In this document: one piece after another, positions 23,921 to 30,000 of the stretch
Position numbering within the stretch: position 1 is the first letter of the stretch
How the letters are laid out: every line of letters begins with the position of its first letter
Source: a virus
IMG/VR virus record: IMGVR_UViG_3300037367_000072
Coordinates: 1 to 38,111 of that record
Direction: 5' to 3' (one strand)
DNA length: 38,111 nt
The notes under the pieces: model-generated
The model's input: the letters and a program-made list of their open reading frames with translations, nothing else
Told to the model about the DNA's origin: nothing
Database searches by the model: none
Made by a program: the position numbers and the translations under genes

Positions 23921-24247
23921 ATCCGCAAACTCCGTTCTTTAGGGCGGAGTCAAGGATGAGCAAGCCTTTAGGCTTGCGTTCCCTTTCCCGATGCGGCATA
24001 CGAAATATAGATCTTTGAAAATGAGATATACGGTTTGAGGGAAAACAATCTGTCCCTCTATAAAATCTAAAAAGTATAACGTCACCCGGGGAACACGGGA
24101 AAGTGCGCGCGGAGAGCAAATCAGACGACAAAAGAGTGGAATATCTCAACGGTCGCAAGCTCGTGGAAACGCGAATCGGGGGAGAGGAGGCAATGGTGCC
24201 GAACTGATCCCGGGAAGCTCCGGTATTTATACCGGAGAGCTGTTCAC
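23921..24247 (+). ncRNA. HEARO/IscB omega-RNA-like element, copy 2 (327 bp)
   Basis: Order of structure: hairpin CTCCG/CGGAG, spacer, hairpin CAAGCC-TTTA-GGCTTG, a long middle part with GAGGGA/TCCCTC, then the conserved core (gtcacccggggaac, gtgcgcgcggagagca, cgcaagctcgtggaaacgcg, gggagaggaggca), the terminal hairpin CTCCGGTAT/ATACCGGAG and GCTGTTCAC. Copy 3 has exactly the same length, and its hairpins keep pairing by compensatory changes (CCGGTCT/AGACCGG; GGGGAC/GTCCCC; CCCCCCTC/GAGGGGGG). It is antisense to the gene it interrupts. No nuclease gene is present. Confidence 0.65.
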
Positions 24248-24248
24248 G

Positions 24249-24413
24249 AAAATTATGATCCATTCCTAAAAAAACCGTAGACACCGTCATAGAACCTATT
24301 TGAGTTTTTTTTACGATTCGAAGATGATTTGATTTTTGAAACCAAAGATTCCATTTCATTGAGTCCGGTTCTGGATGGATTTGATGGTTTTCATCGATGG
24401 TGTAATAGATCAT
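24249..24413 (-). pseudogene. N-terminal half of the phage gene interrupted by HEARO-like copy 2
   Basis: ATG 24413 gives MIYYTIDENHQIHPEPDSMK, then WNLWFQKSNH and a conserved STVFLGMDHNF, after which the frame enters the element and by chance stays open for ~110 more codons to 23919. The intact family is ~100 aa and of unknown function, frequent in phage early regions. The start overlaps the upstream membrane-protein gene by 23 bp. Whether the two halves are still made separately is unknown. Confidence 0.75.
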
Positions 24414-24645
24414 AGATCTGACCTTTCGTCATCCAGAGGATGAAAGAGAAAATACCGACGAGTTGAAAGCACCAGAGAGTGAAGATGAGAGATTTGATGG
24501 CTTTGACTTCCTGGTAAAGCTGCTCGATTTGATCATTCACGTCTCGGTTCTCACTGATGGAGAGGATGGCGCGGAGGATCAGTCCGAGTTGCATTTTGAG
24601 GTCTTCGAATTCGTGTTGTTTCAAGATATGGGGTTCATGGCTCAT
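24391..24645 (-). CDS. Small membrane protein with coiled coil
   Basis: 84 aa. A charged helix (DVNDQIEQLYQEVKAIKSL) is followed by one transmembrane segment (IFTLWCFQLVGIFSFILWMT) and a short tail. Coupled to the ERF gene by a four-base overlap. Function unknown. Confidence 0.55.
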   Translation of the reverse strand: MSHEPHILKQHEFEDLKMQLGLILRAILSISENRDVNDQIEQLYQEVKAIKSLIFTLWCFQLVGIFSFILWMTKGQIYDLLHHR

Positions 24646-25262
24646 TTGATTTCCTTGGCTTTGATTTCGGATTCTATTTCTAGGCAGAGAATATCAAATT
24701 CTTGGTCAGATAATTGAGAGGCTTTTTGAGATCTTCCGTTAGAGATTCTGCTGACGGCATAATCCAACTTTTGCCGATTCCAATGGGCCTTTTTGAAAAG
24801 AGCGTTCATTCGAGGCTGCCTCTCAGTGAGATCCGTTGAAGCTCCATCATCGTCTTTGGGGCCTGGACTTTCATCTGTCTCTCCTAAGCAAAGGAGGGCG
24901 ACTAGAGAGCAGCGTTTGGCATAGGTGGCGGCTGCCATGAGGCCCTGCATGTCCCTTTTCCCTGGAAGGAGTTTCATTCGAGAGGTGAGCCATTCCCCTG
25001 AGGTATGGATGAGGGTGGTATCAATAAAATAGTCCTCTCCTTCAGTGCGCAAGGGCTGCAAGATCGCGATGCTATTGCGGCTGAGAGGTCCCGTAATGGC
25101 TTCGACCACGTCACACAGTTTCGTATATTTAGATTTAAAGAAGGGGTTGACTCCTTCCTTGGTGACAGGACCCATCTCTCCCTGCGCTTTGGCGAGAGCT
25201 TCAGCTAGTTTTCCTAATGTTTCACTGTGCACGGGATTCCATTTCTGCGATGAGTCGCACAT
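24642..25262 (-). CDS. erf: ERF-family single-strand annealing protein
   Basis: 206 aa. The N-terminal domain has LAEALAKAQGEMGPVTKEGV and NPFFKSKYTKLCDVVEAITG, then LLPGKRDMQGLMAAATYAKR, which are hallmarks of the ERF superfamily (strand annealing, genome circularisation and recombination). The C-terminal ~60 residues are a charged helical extension. Encoded just upstream of the ssb gene, the usual pairing. Confidence 0.88.
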   Translation of the reverse strand: MCDSSQKWNPVHSETLGKLAEALAKAQGEMGPVTKEGVNPFFKSKYTKLCDVVEAITGPLSRNSIAILQPLRTEGEDYFIDTTLIHTSGEWLTSRMKLLPGKRDMQGLMAAATYAKRCSLVALLCLGETDESPGPKDDDGASTDLTERQPRMNALFKKAHWNRQKLDYAVSRISNGRSQKASQLSDQEFDILCLEIESEIKAKEIK

Positions 25263-25392
25263 ATCGTTGGTTCAGTTGGTTGAATTCTTCGGCTTGTTTC
25301 AGATAGCTCTTTTGCGCTTGAATCATAAAGAAAGTAGCTGCTAGCCATAAAATAAAACCAGCTCCTTGGAGCCAGAGTAAAAAAGTGATCAT
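25222..25392 (-). CDS. 56-aa membrane-anchored helical protein
   Basis: ATG 25392 lies directly behind AAGGAGGAAGG. The N-terminal transmembrane segment (MITFLLWLQGAGFILWLAAT) is followed by a charged helix with heptad character (QKSYLKQAEEFNQLNQRYVR). The layout resembles a small spanin- or Rz-like inner-membrane protein, but it is far from the lysis genes. The stop lies 41 bp inside the ERF gene. Confidence 0.5.
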   Translation of the reverse strand: MITFLLWLQGAGFILWLAATFFMIQAQKSYLKQAEEFNQLNQRYVRLIAEMESRAQ

Positions 25393-25565
25393 CCTTCCTC
25401 CTTGTAGGTAGGGACTCTTAATAAGCTAATTAATTCATTATTCAGTTCATTGCCTGCTTGAAAGCCTTCTTCATAGCCTTTCTTATAAGATTCATCAGCG
25501 ATCAGTTGGGAAGTCCAACTAAAAAAATCATCCCATTGTTTCTTCGAATCATAACGGTCAGTCAT
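25389..25565 (-). CDS. 58-aa hypothetical protein
   Basis: ATG 25565, reading MTDRYDSKKQWDDFFSWTSQ, with a later KKGYEEGFQAGNELNNELI helix. Its last codons (GAG GAA GGA TGA) form the ribosome-binding site and overlap the ATG of the next gene. Early-region small protein of unknown function. Confidence 0.5.
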   Translation of the reverse strand: MTDRYDSKKQWDDFFSWTSQLIADESYKKGYEEGFQAGNELNNELISLLRVPTYKEEG

Positions 25566-25575
25566 TTAATTATCC

Positions 25576-25743
25576 TCATTGTTCCTCTTGCTCTTCTTCA
25601 GTCGAGGGATCAGTTGCAGGGCCTGTCACTCCCGAGCCATCGCACAGGGTGCATTTCTGCTCAGGCAGCGCACGCCAGCGGGAGATACTTTCAATCACTC
25701 CGGTTCCCATGCATTTCGGGCATTTGATTTGCTTTTCAGTCAT
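25576..25743 (-). CDS. DnaJ-type zinc-finger protein, 55 aa
   Basis: ATG 25743 (MTEKQIKCPKCMGTGV) overlaps the stop of the preceding gene. Two CxxCxGxG-type half-sites, CPKCMGTG and CTLCDGSG, form one zinc finger like those of DnaJ. The neighbour at 25736 has the same arrangement, so the two may be tandem duplicates. Likely a small zinc-binding adaptor. Confidence 0.6.
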   Translation of the reverse strand: MTEKQIKCPKCMGTGVIESISRWRALPEQKCTLCDGSGVTGPATDPSTEEEQEEQ

Positions 25744-25927
25744 GGGGATCACTCCTATAGGGTTCCATGAACGGGGTTCTTTGACTCTCACGCTGGTGCC
25801 GGTCTTCCTCTACTAGGTAGTCAAATACATCGCCTGTCGTTCCGTTACCCCTGCAATGAGGACAGAGTTTTAGATCGACCCTTTTTCCTGTCCCTTGGCA
25901 TTGACTGCACTTATAACGTTCACTCAT
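25736..25927 (-). CDS. DnaJ-type zinc-finger protein, about 63 aa
   Basis: The start is taken as ATG 25927 (MSERYKCSQCQGTG), nine bases after a G6 run; TTG 25933 is an alternative. It has CSQCQGTG and CPHCRGNG half-sites and an acidic linker. The first residues MSERYK are shared with the next upstream small gene, suggesting duplication of the start region. Confidence 0.6.
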   Translation of the reverse strand: MSERYKCSQCQGTGKRVDLKLCPHCRGNGTTGDVFDYLVEEDRHQRESQRTPFMEPYRSDPHD

Positions 25928-26081
25928 GTACAATCCCCCCTTTATTATTCAAGAGATCATGACTGGAGGGATTTCCATGCCAAGTATCGCCCTGATCTTG
26001 GCCATCATCATTCCAATCGGTGCGGTCATCTTCTGACACAATTTCGTAATCATAGTCAGCATATTTATACCGTTCACTCAT
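25920..26081 (-). CDS. 53-aa acidic hypothetical protein
   Basis: ATG 26081, MSERYKYADYDYEIVSEDD, very rich in Asp, Tyr and Glu. Its start codons match the following gene (MSERYK). It overlaps both neighbours, as expected in a compact early operon. No family recognised. Confidence 0.5.
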   Translation of the reverse strand: MSERYKYADYDYEIVSEDDRTDWNDDGQDQGDTWHGNPSSHDLLNNKGGIVHE

Positions 26082-26244
26082 AATAGGCTCCTAGCATTTC
26101 GTCAGGTTCCCTCTCATCAGAGAGAATGAATTCATTTTCATAAGGAGAACCATCTTTTTGGATTTCAAAAACATCTTCTATTTGTACTTGCAAGGTTCCT
26201 GGGATTAAGATCTGATCTGATTTTTTTGTTTGATTCGTTTTCAT
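26074..26244 (-). CDS. 56-aa hypothetical protein
   Basis: ATG 26244, MKTNQTKKSDQILIPGTLQV followed by an acidic C-terminus. It overlaps the 114-aa gene by four bases and the next gene by eight. Unknown function. Confidence 0.5.
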   Translation of the reverse strand: MKTNQTKKSDQILIPGTLQVQIEDVFEIQKDGSPYENEFILSDEREPDEMLGAYYE

Positions 26245-26585
26245 AAATGGAGATTATCCGAAGACTTAATAGAAGTCAACAATAATTCTTCTTTCTTTTT
26301 GTCTTTTAATTGTTGGATCACATCATATTCTACAAAAAGTTTCTTGAAAAGAATGTCAGTACATCGATAGTAATATCTAACTCTGTTTTCTTGGATAATC
26401 CAATCACCTATTCTAATGAGCTGATCACTCGATGGAAAATGAAGAATCAAGATGTCATTGTCTCTACTCATCAATCCCCTATCAGGGAATTGACAATCGA
26501 TTTCATAGAAATTATTTCCATGCCATTGAAGGGCGATTACCGTATCATTTATTTTCCTATAGTTTCCCATTTTTTGGTTCCTCAT
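26241..26585 (-). CDS. Small conserved phage protein (IGDWII family)
   Basis: 114 aa. The C-terminal half holds LIRIGDWIIQENRVRYYYRC and DILFKKLFVEY, a pattern recalled from many small phage early proteins of unknown function (gene product with a GDWI...C...F...Y core). Start may be the internal MGNYRKIND (26570). It overlaps the HTH gene by 29 bp. Confidence 0.5.
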   Translation of the reverse strand: MRNQKMGNYRKINDTVIALQWHGNNFYEIDCQFPDRGLMSRDNDILILHFPSSDQLIRIGDWIIQENRVRYYYRCTDILFKKLFVEYDVIQQLKDKKKEELLLTSIKSSDNLHL

Positions 26586-26838
26586 GCGTTGTTATTTTTA
26601 GAATCAGAGAGCGTGAAAATCCGAGTTGTGTGAGTTTTACAAAAACCCCAATATGAATGATATCTTGCAGAGAATAATAATCAGAATGAGTTTTACCCCG
26701 ACATTCAGAAGGCCAATGAGGAACGAAAAGAGGCGGTTTTCCTCTTTTAATACGAGTCAACTCAACAAGAAAAGACATTGGAATTTTCAATCTCTCACAA
26801 ACTTCTTGCGTTGTGAATCTAGGTTCTTTTTCAAGCAT
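26557..26838 (-). CDS. MerR-like HTH protein
   Basis: 93 aa. RFTTQEVCERLKIPMSFLVE is a winged-helix/MerR-type recognition unit, and YSLQDIIHIGVFVKLTQLGF with SRSLILKI supplies the following helices. It lacks the long effector or dimerisation region of true MerR proteins, so it may be an excisionase-like or minimal DNA-binding protein. It adjoins the XRE gene. Confidence 0.6.
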   Translation of the reverse strand: MLEKEPRFTTQEVCERLKIPMSFLVELTRIKRGKPPLFVPHWPSECRGKTHSDYYSLQDIIHIGVFVKLTQLGFSRSLILKITTHEEPKNGKL

Positions 26839-27057
26839 TTAATCTTTATTTCTCCGTTCTAATATTTCATCATTATGTTTTTGAATGGAAGTAACAGAAA
26901 TCCCGATCATGCGGCCGATCTTCTTGTGGTACCTGCTAGGGATGGGCTTGACTCCATTTAAGAACTGGGACATCGAGGAGGGCTGTACTCCGCATTCTAT
27001 GGAGAGTTCGACTTGTTTGATTCTTTTCTCTTTGAGTAGGGTTTTGAAATTGATCAT
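26839..27057 (-). CDS. XRE-family HTH regulator (Cro-like)
   Basis: 72 aa. A single HTH: FKTLLKEKRIKQVELSIECG, then VQPSSMSQFLNGVKPIPSRY and KKIGRMIGIS. The size is that of Cro-type repressors. It begins the minus-strand early operon that runs through erf and ssb, so it may regulate that operon; its stop is directly followed by the MerR-like gene. Confidence 0.75.
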   Translation of the reverse strand: MINFKTLLKEKRIKQVELSIECGVQPSSMSQFLNGVKPIPSRYHKKIGRMIGISVTSIQKHNDEILERRNKD

Positions 27058-27103
27058 AGCTGATAGAAGTAACAGAGAAGAAAGAAGAAGTCAAGAATAA
27101 ATG

Positions 27104-27631
27104 TTACATGGGGTCTTCTGTCTTTTCGTCCGGGCCATCGTATCTACGGCGCTTAGGATTCCTATCGTCCAAACAGTTTTCTTTTTCCTCAGGCGTTCCA
27201 GGATTAGACCAGCTAAAGCGTTTAGATAAAGAGGCAGCAGGGGCCTGTGCTCCTGGGATAGGGCTTTGCCTTCTTAACGTAGGAATGAGATACATCAGCT
27301 GGATGGACTCACTTCCTTCAGGGATCGTAATCCGCAGATGCGCATAGGTCAACCTGGCCCATCTGATGCCCTCATCATGGGCACGTTCTGCATCTATGAG
27401 ACGGAACGTGGTGGCTCCCATGAGGATGGGGAGATTCGGCAAACGGATTCTGAGATCAATCACGATGGTGTAGAAATTAGGGAAGCAAATTTCAGGACCT
27501 GTATTAAACAAAGTCAAAACCTCGATATACCGTCTATAAAAAATAGGCGTATCCATAAAGACAGTAGTGGATTCAAAGGCCTGTGATAAAGGAAGAGAAA
27601 AGAGAATGAGAGTAAGGCATGCTTTCAACAT
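27104..27631 (-). CDS. Putative secreted protein, 175 aa
   Basis: The signal peptide MLKACLTLILFSLPLSQAF is clear. The mature part has beta-like segments (NFYTIVIDLRIRLPNLPILM) and a basic/acidic C-terminal tail (NPKRRRYDGPDEKTEDPM) that resembles a nuclear-localisation-like cluster only by composition. It lies before the HEARO-like copy 3. Function unknown. Confidence 0.5.
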   Translation of the reverse strand: MLKACLTLILFSLPLSQAFESTTVFMDTPIFYRRYIEVLTLFNTGPEICFPNFYTIVIDLRIRLPNLPILMGATTFRLIDAERAHDEGIRWARLTYAHLRITIPEGSESIQLMYLIPTLRRQSPIPGAQAPAASLSKRFSWSNPGTPEEKENCLDDRNPKRRRYDGPDEKTEDPM

Positions 27632-27924
27632 GAATCACCCCTTTATACGTTATACAACTGGGGTTTAAAAATTCTACTCTATAGATCAGGTTACATTTGT
27701 CGAGAAGTATCTGTAGGAACAGAAGCCAGGCTGCGCGTTCAATGGAAATGGATGTGTGGATTAGACACGCCGCGCCTCCTGGCCTCTTTGTTGTGAGGAA
27801 CCAGACGACTTAAGGTGCCAGTTCTCCTCTGCGTCTGCAAGCCTTTTTCTCCCGGAGTAGGAAAGAAGGGCTTTAAAGTCAGGGGAATCCGTTTTGCCTC
27901 AGCTGAAGAGTTTGAACCGAAATC
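27632..27924 (-). other. Intergenic region with a possible gene remnant
   Basis: 293 bp without a convincing gene. On the minus strand a start-less frame (27739 to ~27926) ends GVSNPHIHFH and is open from within the edge of HEARO-like copy 3, so it could be the tail of a gene cut by that element, but no matching 5' half is recognised on the other side. A palindrome-like ttgtataacgtataaagg lies just upstream of the 175-aa gene and may be part of its promoter. Confidence 0.3.
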
Positions 27925-28251
27925 ATCCGCAATCCCCCCTCTTTAGAGGGGGGTCAAGGATGATCAAGCCTTTAGGCTTGTATCCCTTCTCCCCGTATGG
28001 CATATGGGTCATAGTTCTTTGACAATGAGATATACGGTTTGGGGACGCACACACTTGTCCCCTATAAAATCTAGAAAGTATAACGTCACCCGGGGAACAC
28101 GGGAAAGTGCGCGCGGAGAGCAAATCAGACGACAAAAGAGTGGAATATCTCAACGGTCGCAAGCTCGTGGAAACGCGAATCGGGGGAGAGGAGGCAACGA
28201 TGCCGAACGGATCCCGGGAAGCTCCGGTCTTCAGACCGGAGAGCTGTTCAC
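27925..28251 (+). ncRNA. HEARO/IscB omega-RNA-like element, copy 3 (327 bp)
   Basis: Same length and boundaries as copy 2: begins atccgcaat, ends gctgttcac. Stems differ from copy 2 in paired positions: first hairpin CCCCCCTC/GAGGGGGG, middle stem GGGGAC/GTCCCC, terminal stem CTCCGGTCT/AGACCGGAG. The core gtgcgcgcggagagca ... gggagaggaggca is unchanged. In IscB systems the guide is the DNA just 5' of the scaffold, here about 27900-27924; that is family knowledge applied by analogy. It lies 12 bp upstream of the plus-strand secreted-protein gene. Confidence 0.65.
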
Positions 28252-28263
28252 ACCGGGGAAACA

Positions 28264-28685
28264 TGAAAAATCGAGTCCTTTTCTCTGTGATTTTGAGTTT
28301 GTGGAGTAGTCAGGTTCTTGGCATGAACCAGGTTCATACTGAACCTCAATTTCCAACTTACACGGTGATTCAAGAAAATAAACCGCTCAGGCATTATCCC
28401 TCCCTTTTGATTGCGACCTACAAAGTCTCGCTCTCCCTGACAGAAGGGCATTACATGACGTGTGTCAGGGATCTGGATCAAGCGGAGGAAGCCGCCTTCT
28501 ACGAACAGAGGTCAGAAGGGTGGTATGAGGCGCAGATGGCCCATTTTAGGGCCTGGGGCTGGGCGATGGAGTCCTTTCCCCCAGGTGCTCCCGTCTCAGA
28601 CAGTTTAAGGCTTCCTGAAGCCTGGGAAGATCCTTTAACGCCTGTCGAGGAGGAAGAGCCGTTCCCAGACCGTAGGGGGGATTAA
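28264..28685 (+). CDS. Putative secreted protein, 140 aa
   Basis: The start is ATG 28264; a longer frame to 28107 only reads through the RNA element. MKNRVLFSVILSLWSSQVLG is a signal peptide. The mature protein has HYPSLLIATYKVSLSLTEGH, a Trp-rich middle and an acidic C-terminus. It stands alone on the plus strand, so it needs its own promoter, possibly within the adjacent element. Function unknown. Confidence 0.55.
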
Positions 28686-28889
28686 AAAGCCTATCCTCCC
28701 TAAAAAGTCCCTCCAGGTAGAAGCCGGGTCCTGTGAAACTCATCAAACAACGAATGAGGCCCTTTCGGGCTGCAGGAATAGTTCCGGATTTTCAGAAAAC
28801 TTTCAGCTTTCCACTTTACTCTTTGACATAAAAAACTTTGCGCTTTGCCTTTTAAGCTTTCAACTTTGAGGTTTTGTGGTCTTGCGACC
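28686..28889 (-). other. Intergenic flank of the permuted tRNA
   Basis: No gene seen. It contains a small hairpin GCCC-TTTC-GGGC (~28764-28775), a degenerate series of cttt-containing heptamers (28804-28869) and gacataaaaa at 28825-28834, the exact complement of the leader upstream of the tRNA. Just after the anticodon stem is a GNRA hairpin GGTC-GCAA-GACC (28878-28889). Confidence 0.5.
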
Positions 28890-28962
28890 GCATTCTCCAA
28901 ATGAATGTGCCTTACCGTTAGGCTATTTCTCAGAAGCCTGAGAAAATAGGATTTGAACCTAT
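28890..28962 (-). tRNA. Circularly permuted tRNA-Gln (anticodon UUG)
   Basis: Minus strand, in order: T arm ATAGG-TTCAAAT-CCTAT (28962-28946); acceptor 3' strand TTTCTCA (28945-28939); linker GGCTTC (28938-28933); acceptor 5' strand TGAGAAA (28932-28926); TA; D arm GCCT-AACGGTA-AGGC; A; anticodon arm CATTC-ATTTGGA-GAATG (28907-28891) with UUG at 28900-28898. The acceptor halves pair over 7 bp; U1-A72, the D arm and the G after A72 (G73) fit tRNA-Gln. A T arm is absent downstream of the anticodon arm, so a linear tRNA cannot be drawn. No CCA is encoded. The leader gacataaaaa pairs with the trailer 10/10. Whether it is processed and ligated is unknown. Confidence 0.75.
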
Positions 28963-29013
28963 ATTTTTATGTCGTTCTTTCTTTTCTCTTTCTCTACCGA
29001 AGGGATCTAAAAC

Positions 29014-29241
29014 TTACTCCTTTTTCTGATTCTTAGGACATAATGATGCTGCTCTGATCGCAAAAAAGCAAGCTTCTTGTAATCTTGTTTTACAAATACA
29101 AAACTCTCTTTGATTGATGGGATCATTTCCCAAAGCAATTTCTAAATGATCTAATAAGTCGGAAAAATAATCTTTGATATGAGTAGTTGTAAGATGACCC
29201 AGATTATTTAATTCATAACTTTTATAGATATCATGAATCAT
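29014..29241 (-). CDS. Acb2/Tad1-hairpin-like protein (candidate anti-CBASS/anti-Thoeris)
   Basis: 75 aa, two long helices. The C-terminal helix QREFCICKTRLQEACFFAIR with AASLCPKN matches the recalled consensus of the small Acb2/Tad1 hairpin family (sre..la.tKLqEA.mWA..AI), and the upstream HIKDYFSDLLDHLEIALG fits the first helix. Members bind cyclic oligonucleotide signals and block CBASS or Thoeris. Aromatic FF replaces the usual MW. A perfect AAGGAGG precedes ATG 29241. The family call is from pattern recall only. Confidence 0.5.
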   Translation of the reverse strand: MIHDIYKSYELNNLGHLTTTHIKDYFSDLLDHLEIALGNDPINQREFCICKTRLQEACFFAIRAASLCPKNQKKE

Positions 29242-29251
29242 TTTATCCTCC

Positions 29252-29791
29252 TTAAATCTCTAGAACAATCGTCGCATTCTTAAGCGATAACTTACCATCT
29301 AACTTCTCTAACTTCTCACTTAAAACTGTATGGCGCTGCAACCACTCAGCATAGTCAATATTCACTTTGTATTGCACTAGCTTCACCTTGTCCTCGGCAT
29401 CTTTAAATACTTGAGGCTGAGTTCCTGCAGTCTTCATATGCCCAGCAATAGCCGTATGAACGCGATGGGTGAACTTAATCTGATCTGCTGAAATCTCCCT
29501 TTTCCAGATGAGCCAATCATGAATAGACCTGGTCTCATCTTCCACCGTAATCTCATTTGAAAGATTAGCCAGACTGATCTTGGCCCGGATGGTCTGAAGC
29601 CTGCGATTCAAATCACGGAGCCCTTGGTACTCGCGCTTGATCATTTCCTCAGATCCGCCCTCCGTAAGGAAGGGATCGGGCAGATGCTCAGCACGAATCA
29701 ATGCGCCTTCAATCTTGGACTGTTTAGTGATCACCTTTTTCTTAATCAGATTAATCTCAGATAATGCTTCTGTGATCGTAATTTTTTCCAT
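29252..29791 (-). CDS. Coiled-coil phage protein, 179 aa
   Basis: Almost entirely helical: ITITEALSEINLIKKKVITK at the start, a central RLQTIRAKISLANLSNEITV, and a C-terminal EKLEKLDGKLSLKNATIVLE. I recall similar proteins in phage early regions, but no function. It is followed ten bases later by the Acb2-like gene, so the two form an operon that may be a host-takeover or defence-evasion unit. Confidence 0.55.
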   Translation of the reverse strand: MEKITITEALSEINLIKKKVITKQSKIEGALIRAEHLPDPFLTEGGSEEMIKREYQGLRDLNRRLQTIRAKISLANLSNEITVEDETRSIHDWLIWKREISADQIKFTHRVHTAIAGHMKTAGTQPQVFKDAEDKVKLVQYKVNIDYAEWLQRHTVLSEKLEKLDGKLSLKNATIVLEI

Positions 29792-29812
29792 ATTTCCTTC
29801 TCATTCAAGGAT

Positions 29813-29851
29813 TAAAAAGGCCGGAGGAATAGTCTGCGTACTCCTCCGGCC
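29813..29851 (-). terminator. Strong hairpin between divergent operons
   Basis: GGCCGGAGGA (29819-29828) pairs perfectly with TCCTCCGGCC (29842-29851). On the minus strand it is followed by TTTTT; on the plus strand by cttctttt. It sits between the minus-strand 179-aa gene and the plus-strand RHH operon, so it would insulate the two or act in the leader of the minus gene. Confidence 0.65.
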
Positions 29852-29871
29852 CTTCTTTTGAATTGGTAAAT

Positions 29872-29959
29872 CCCTAGGAGCTAGGGAATCTACATGAAGA
29901 TGTCTTATAGGGATAAAATAAAGAACACAAGGTTTATTTCATGAAGTTTATTTCATGAA
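29872..29959 (+). promoter_or_regulatory. Operator-like repeats upstream of the RHH operon
   Basis: An inverted repeat CCCTAG-gag-CTAGGG lies at 29872-29886. Two direct copies of tttatttcatgaa lie at 29933-29945 and 29947-29959, 14 bp apart, each centred on the palindrome TTTCATGAA(A/G). Tandem half-site arrays at this spacing are usual for ribbon-helix-helix repressors, and the RHH gene begins 20-40 bp downstream. A -10-like stretch gataaaat occurs near 29912-29919, but no clear -35. Confidence 0.55.
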
Positions 29960-30000
29960 ATTATGTTACTTCCTTGAAGATGAAATTAAAATATAAAAAG

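Noticed and set aside
28107-28263. N-terminal extension of the 28264-28685 gene
   Set aside because: The extension lies within the RNA element; a signal peptide begins exactly at ATG 28264.
28546-28746. Minus-strand 66-codon ORF
   Set aside because: Antisense shadow of the secreted-protein gene with no ribosome site or domain.
28870-28962. Normal tRNA, tmRNA or two tandem tRNA fragments
   Set aside because: No T arm or matching acceptor strand follows the anticodon arm, so a linear tRNA fails. tmRNA lacks an anticodon arm like this. Two unrelated fragments would not give a perfect 7-bp acceptor stem.
28700-29060. Permuted group I intron flanking the tRNA
   Set aside because: Only about 50 nt separate the T arm from the upstream gene, and no P3-P8 core could be drawn on either side.
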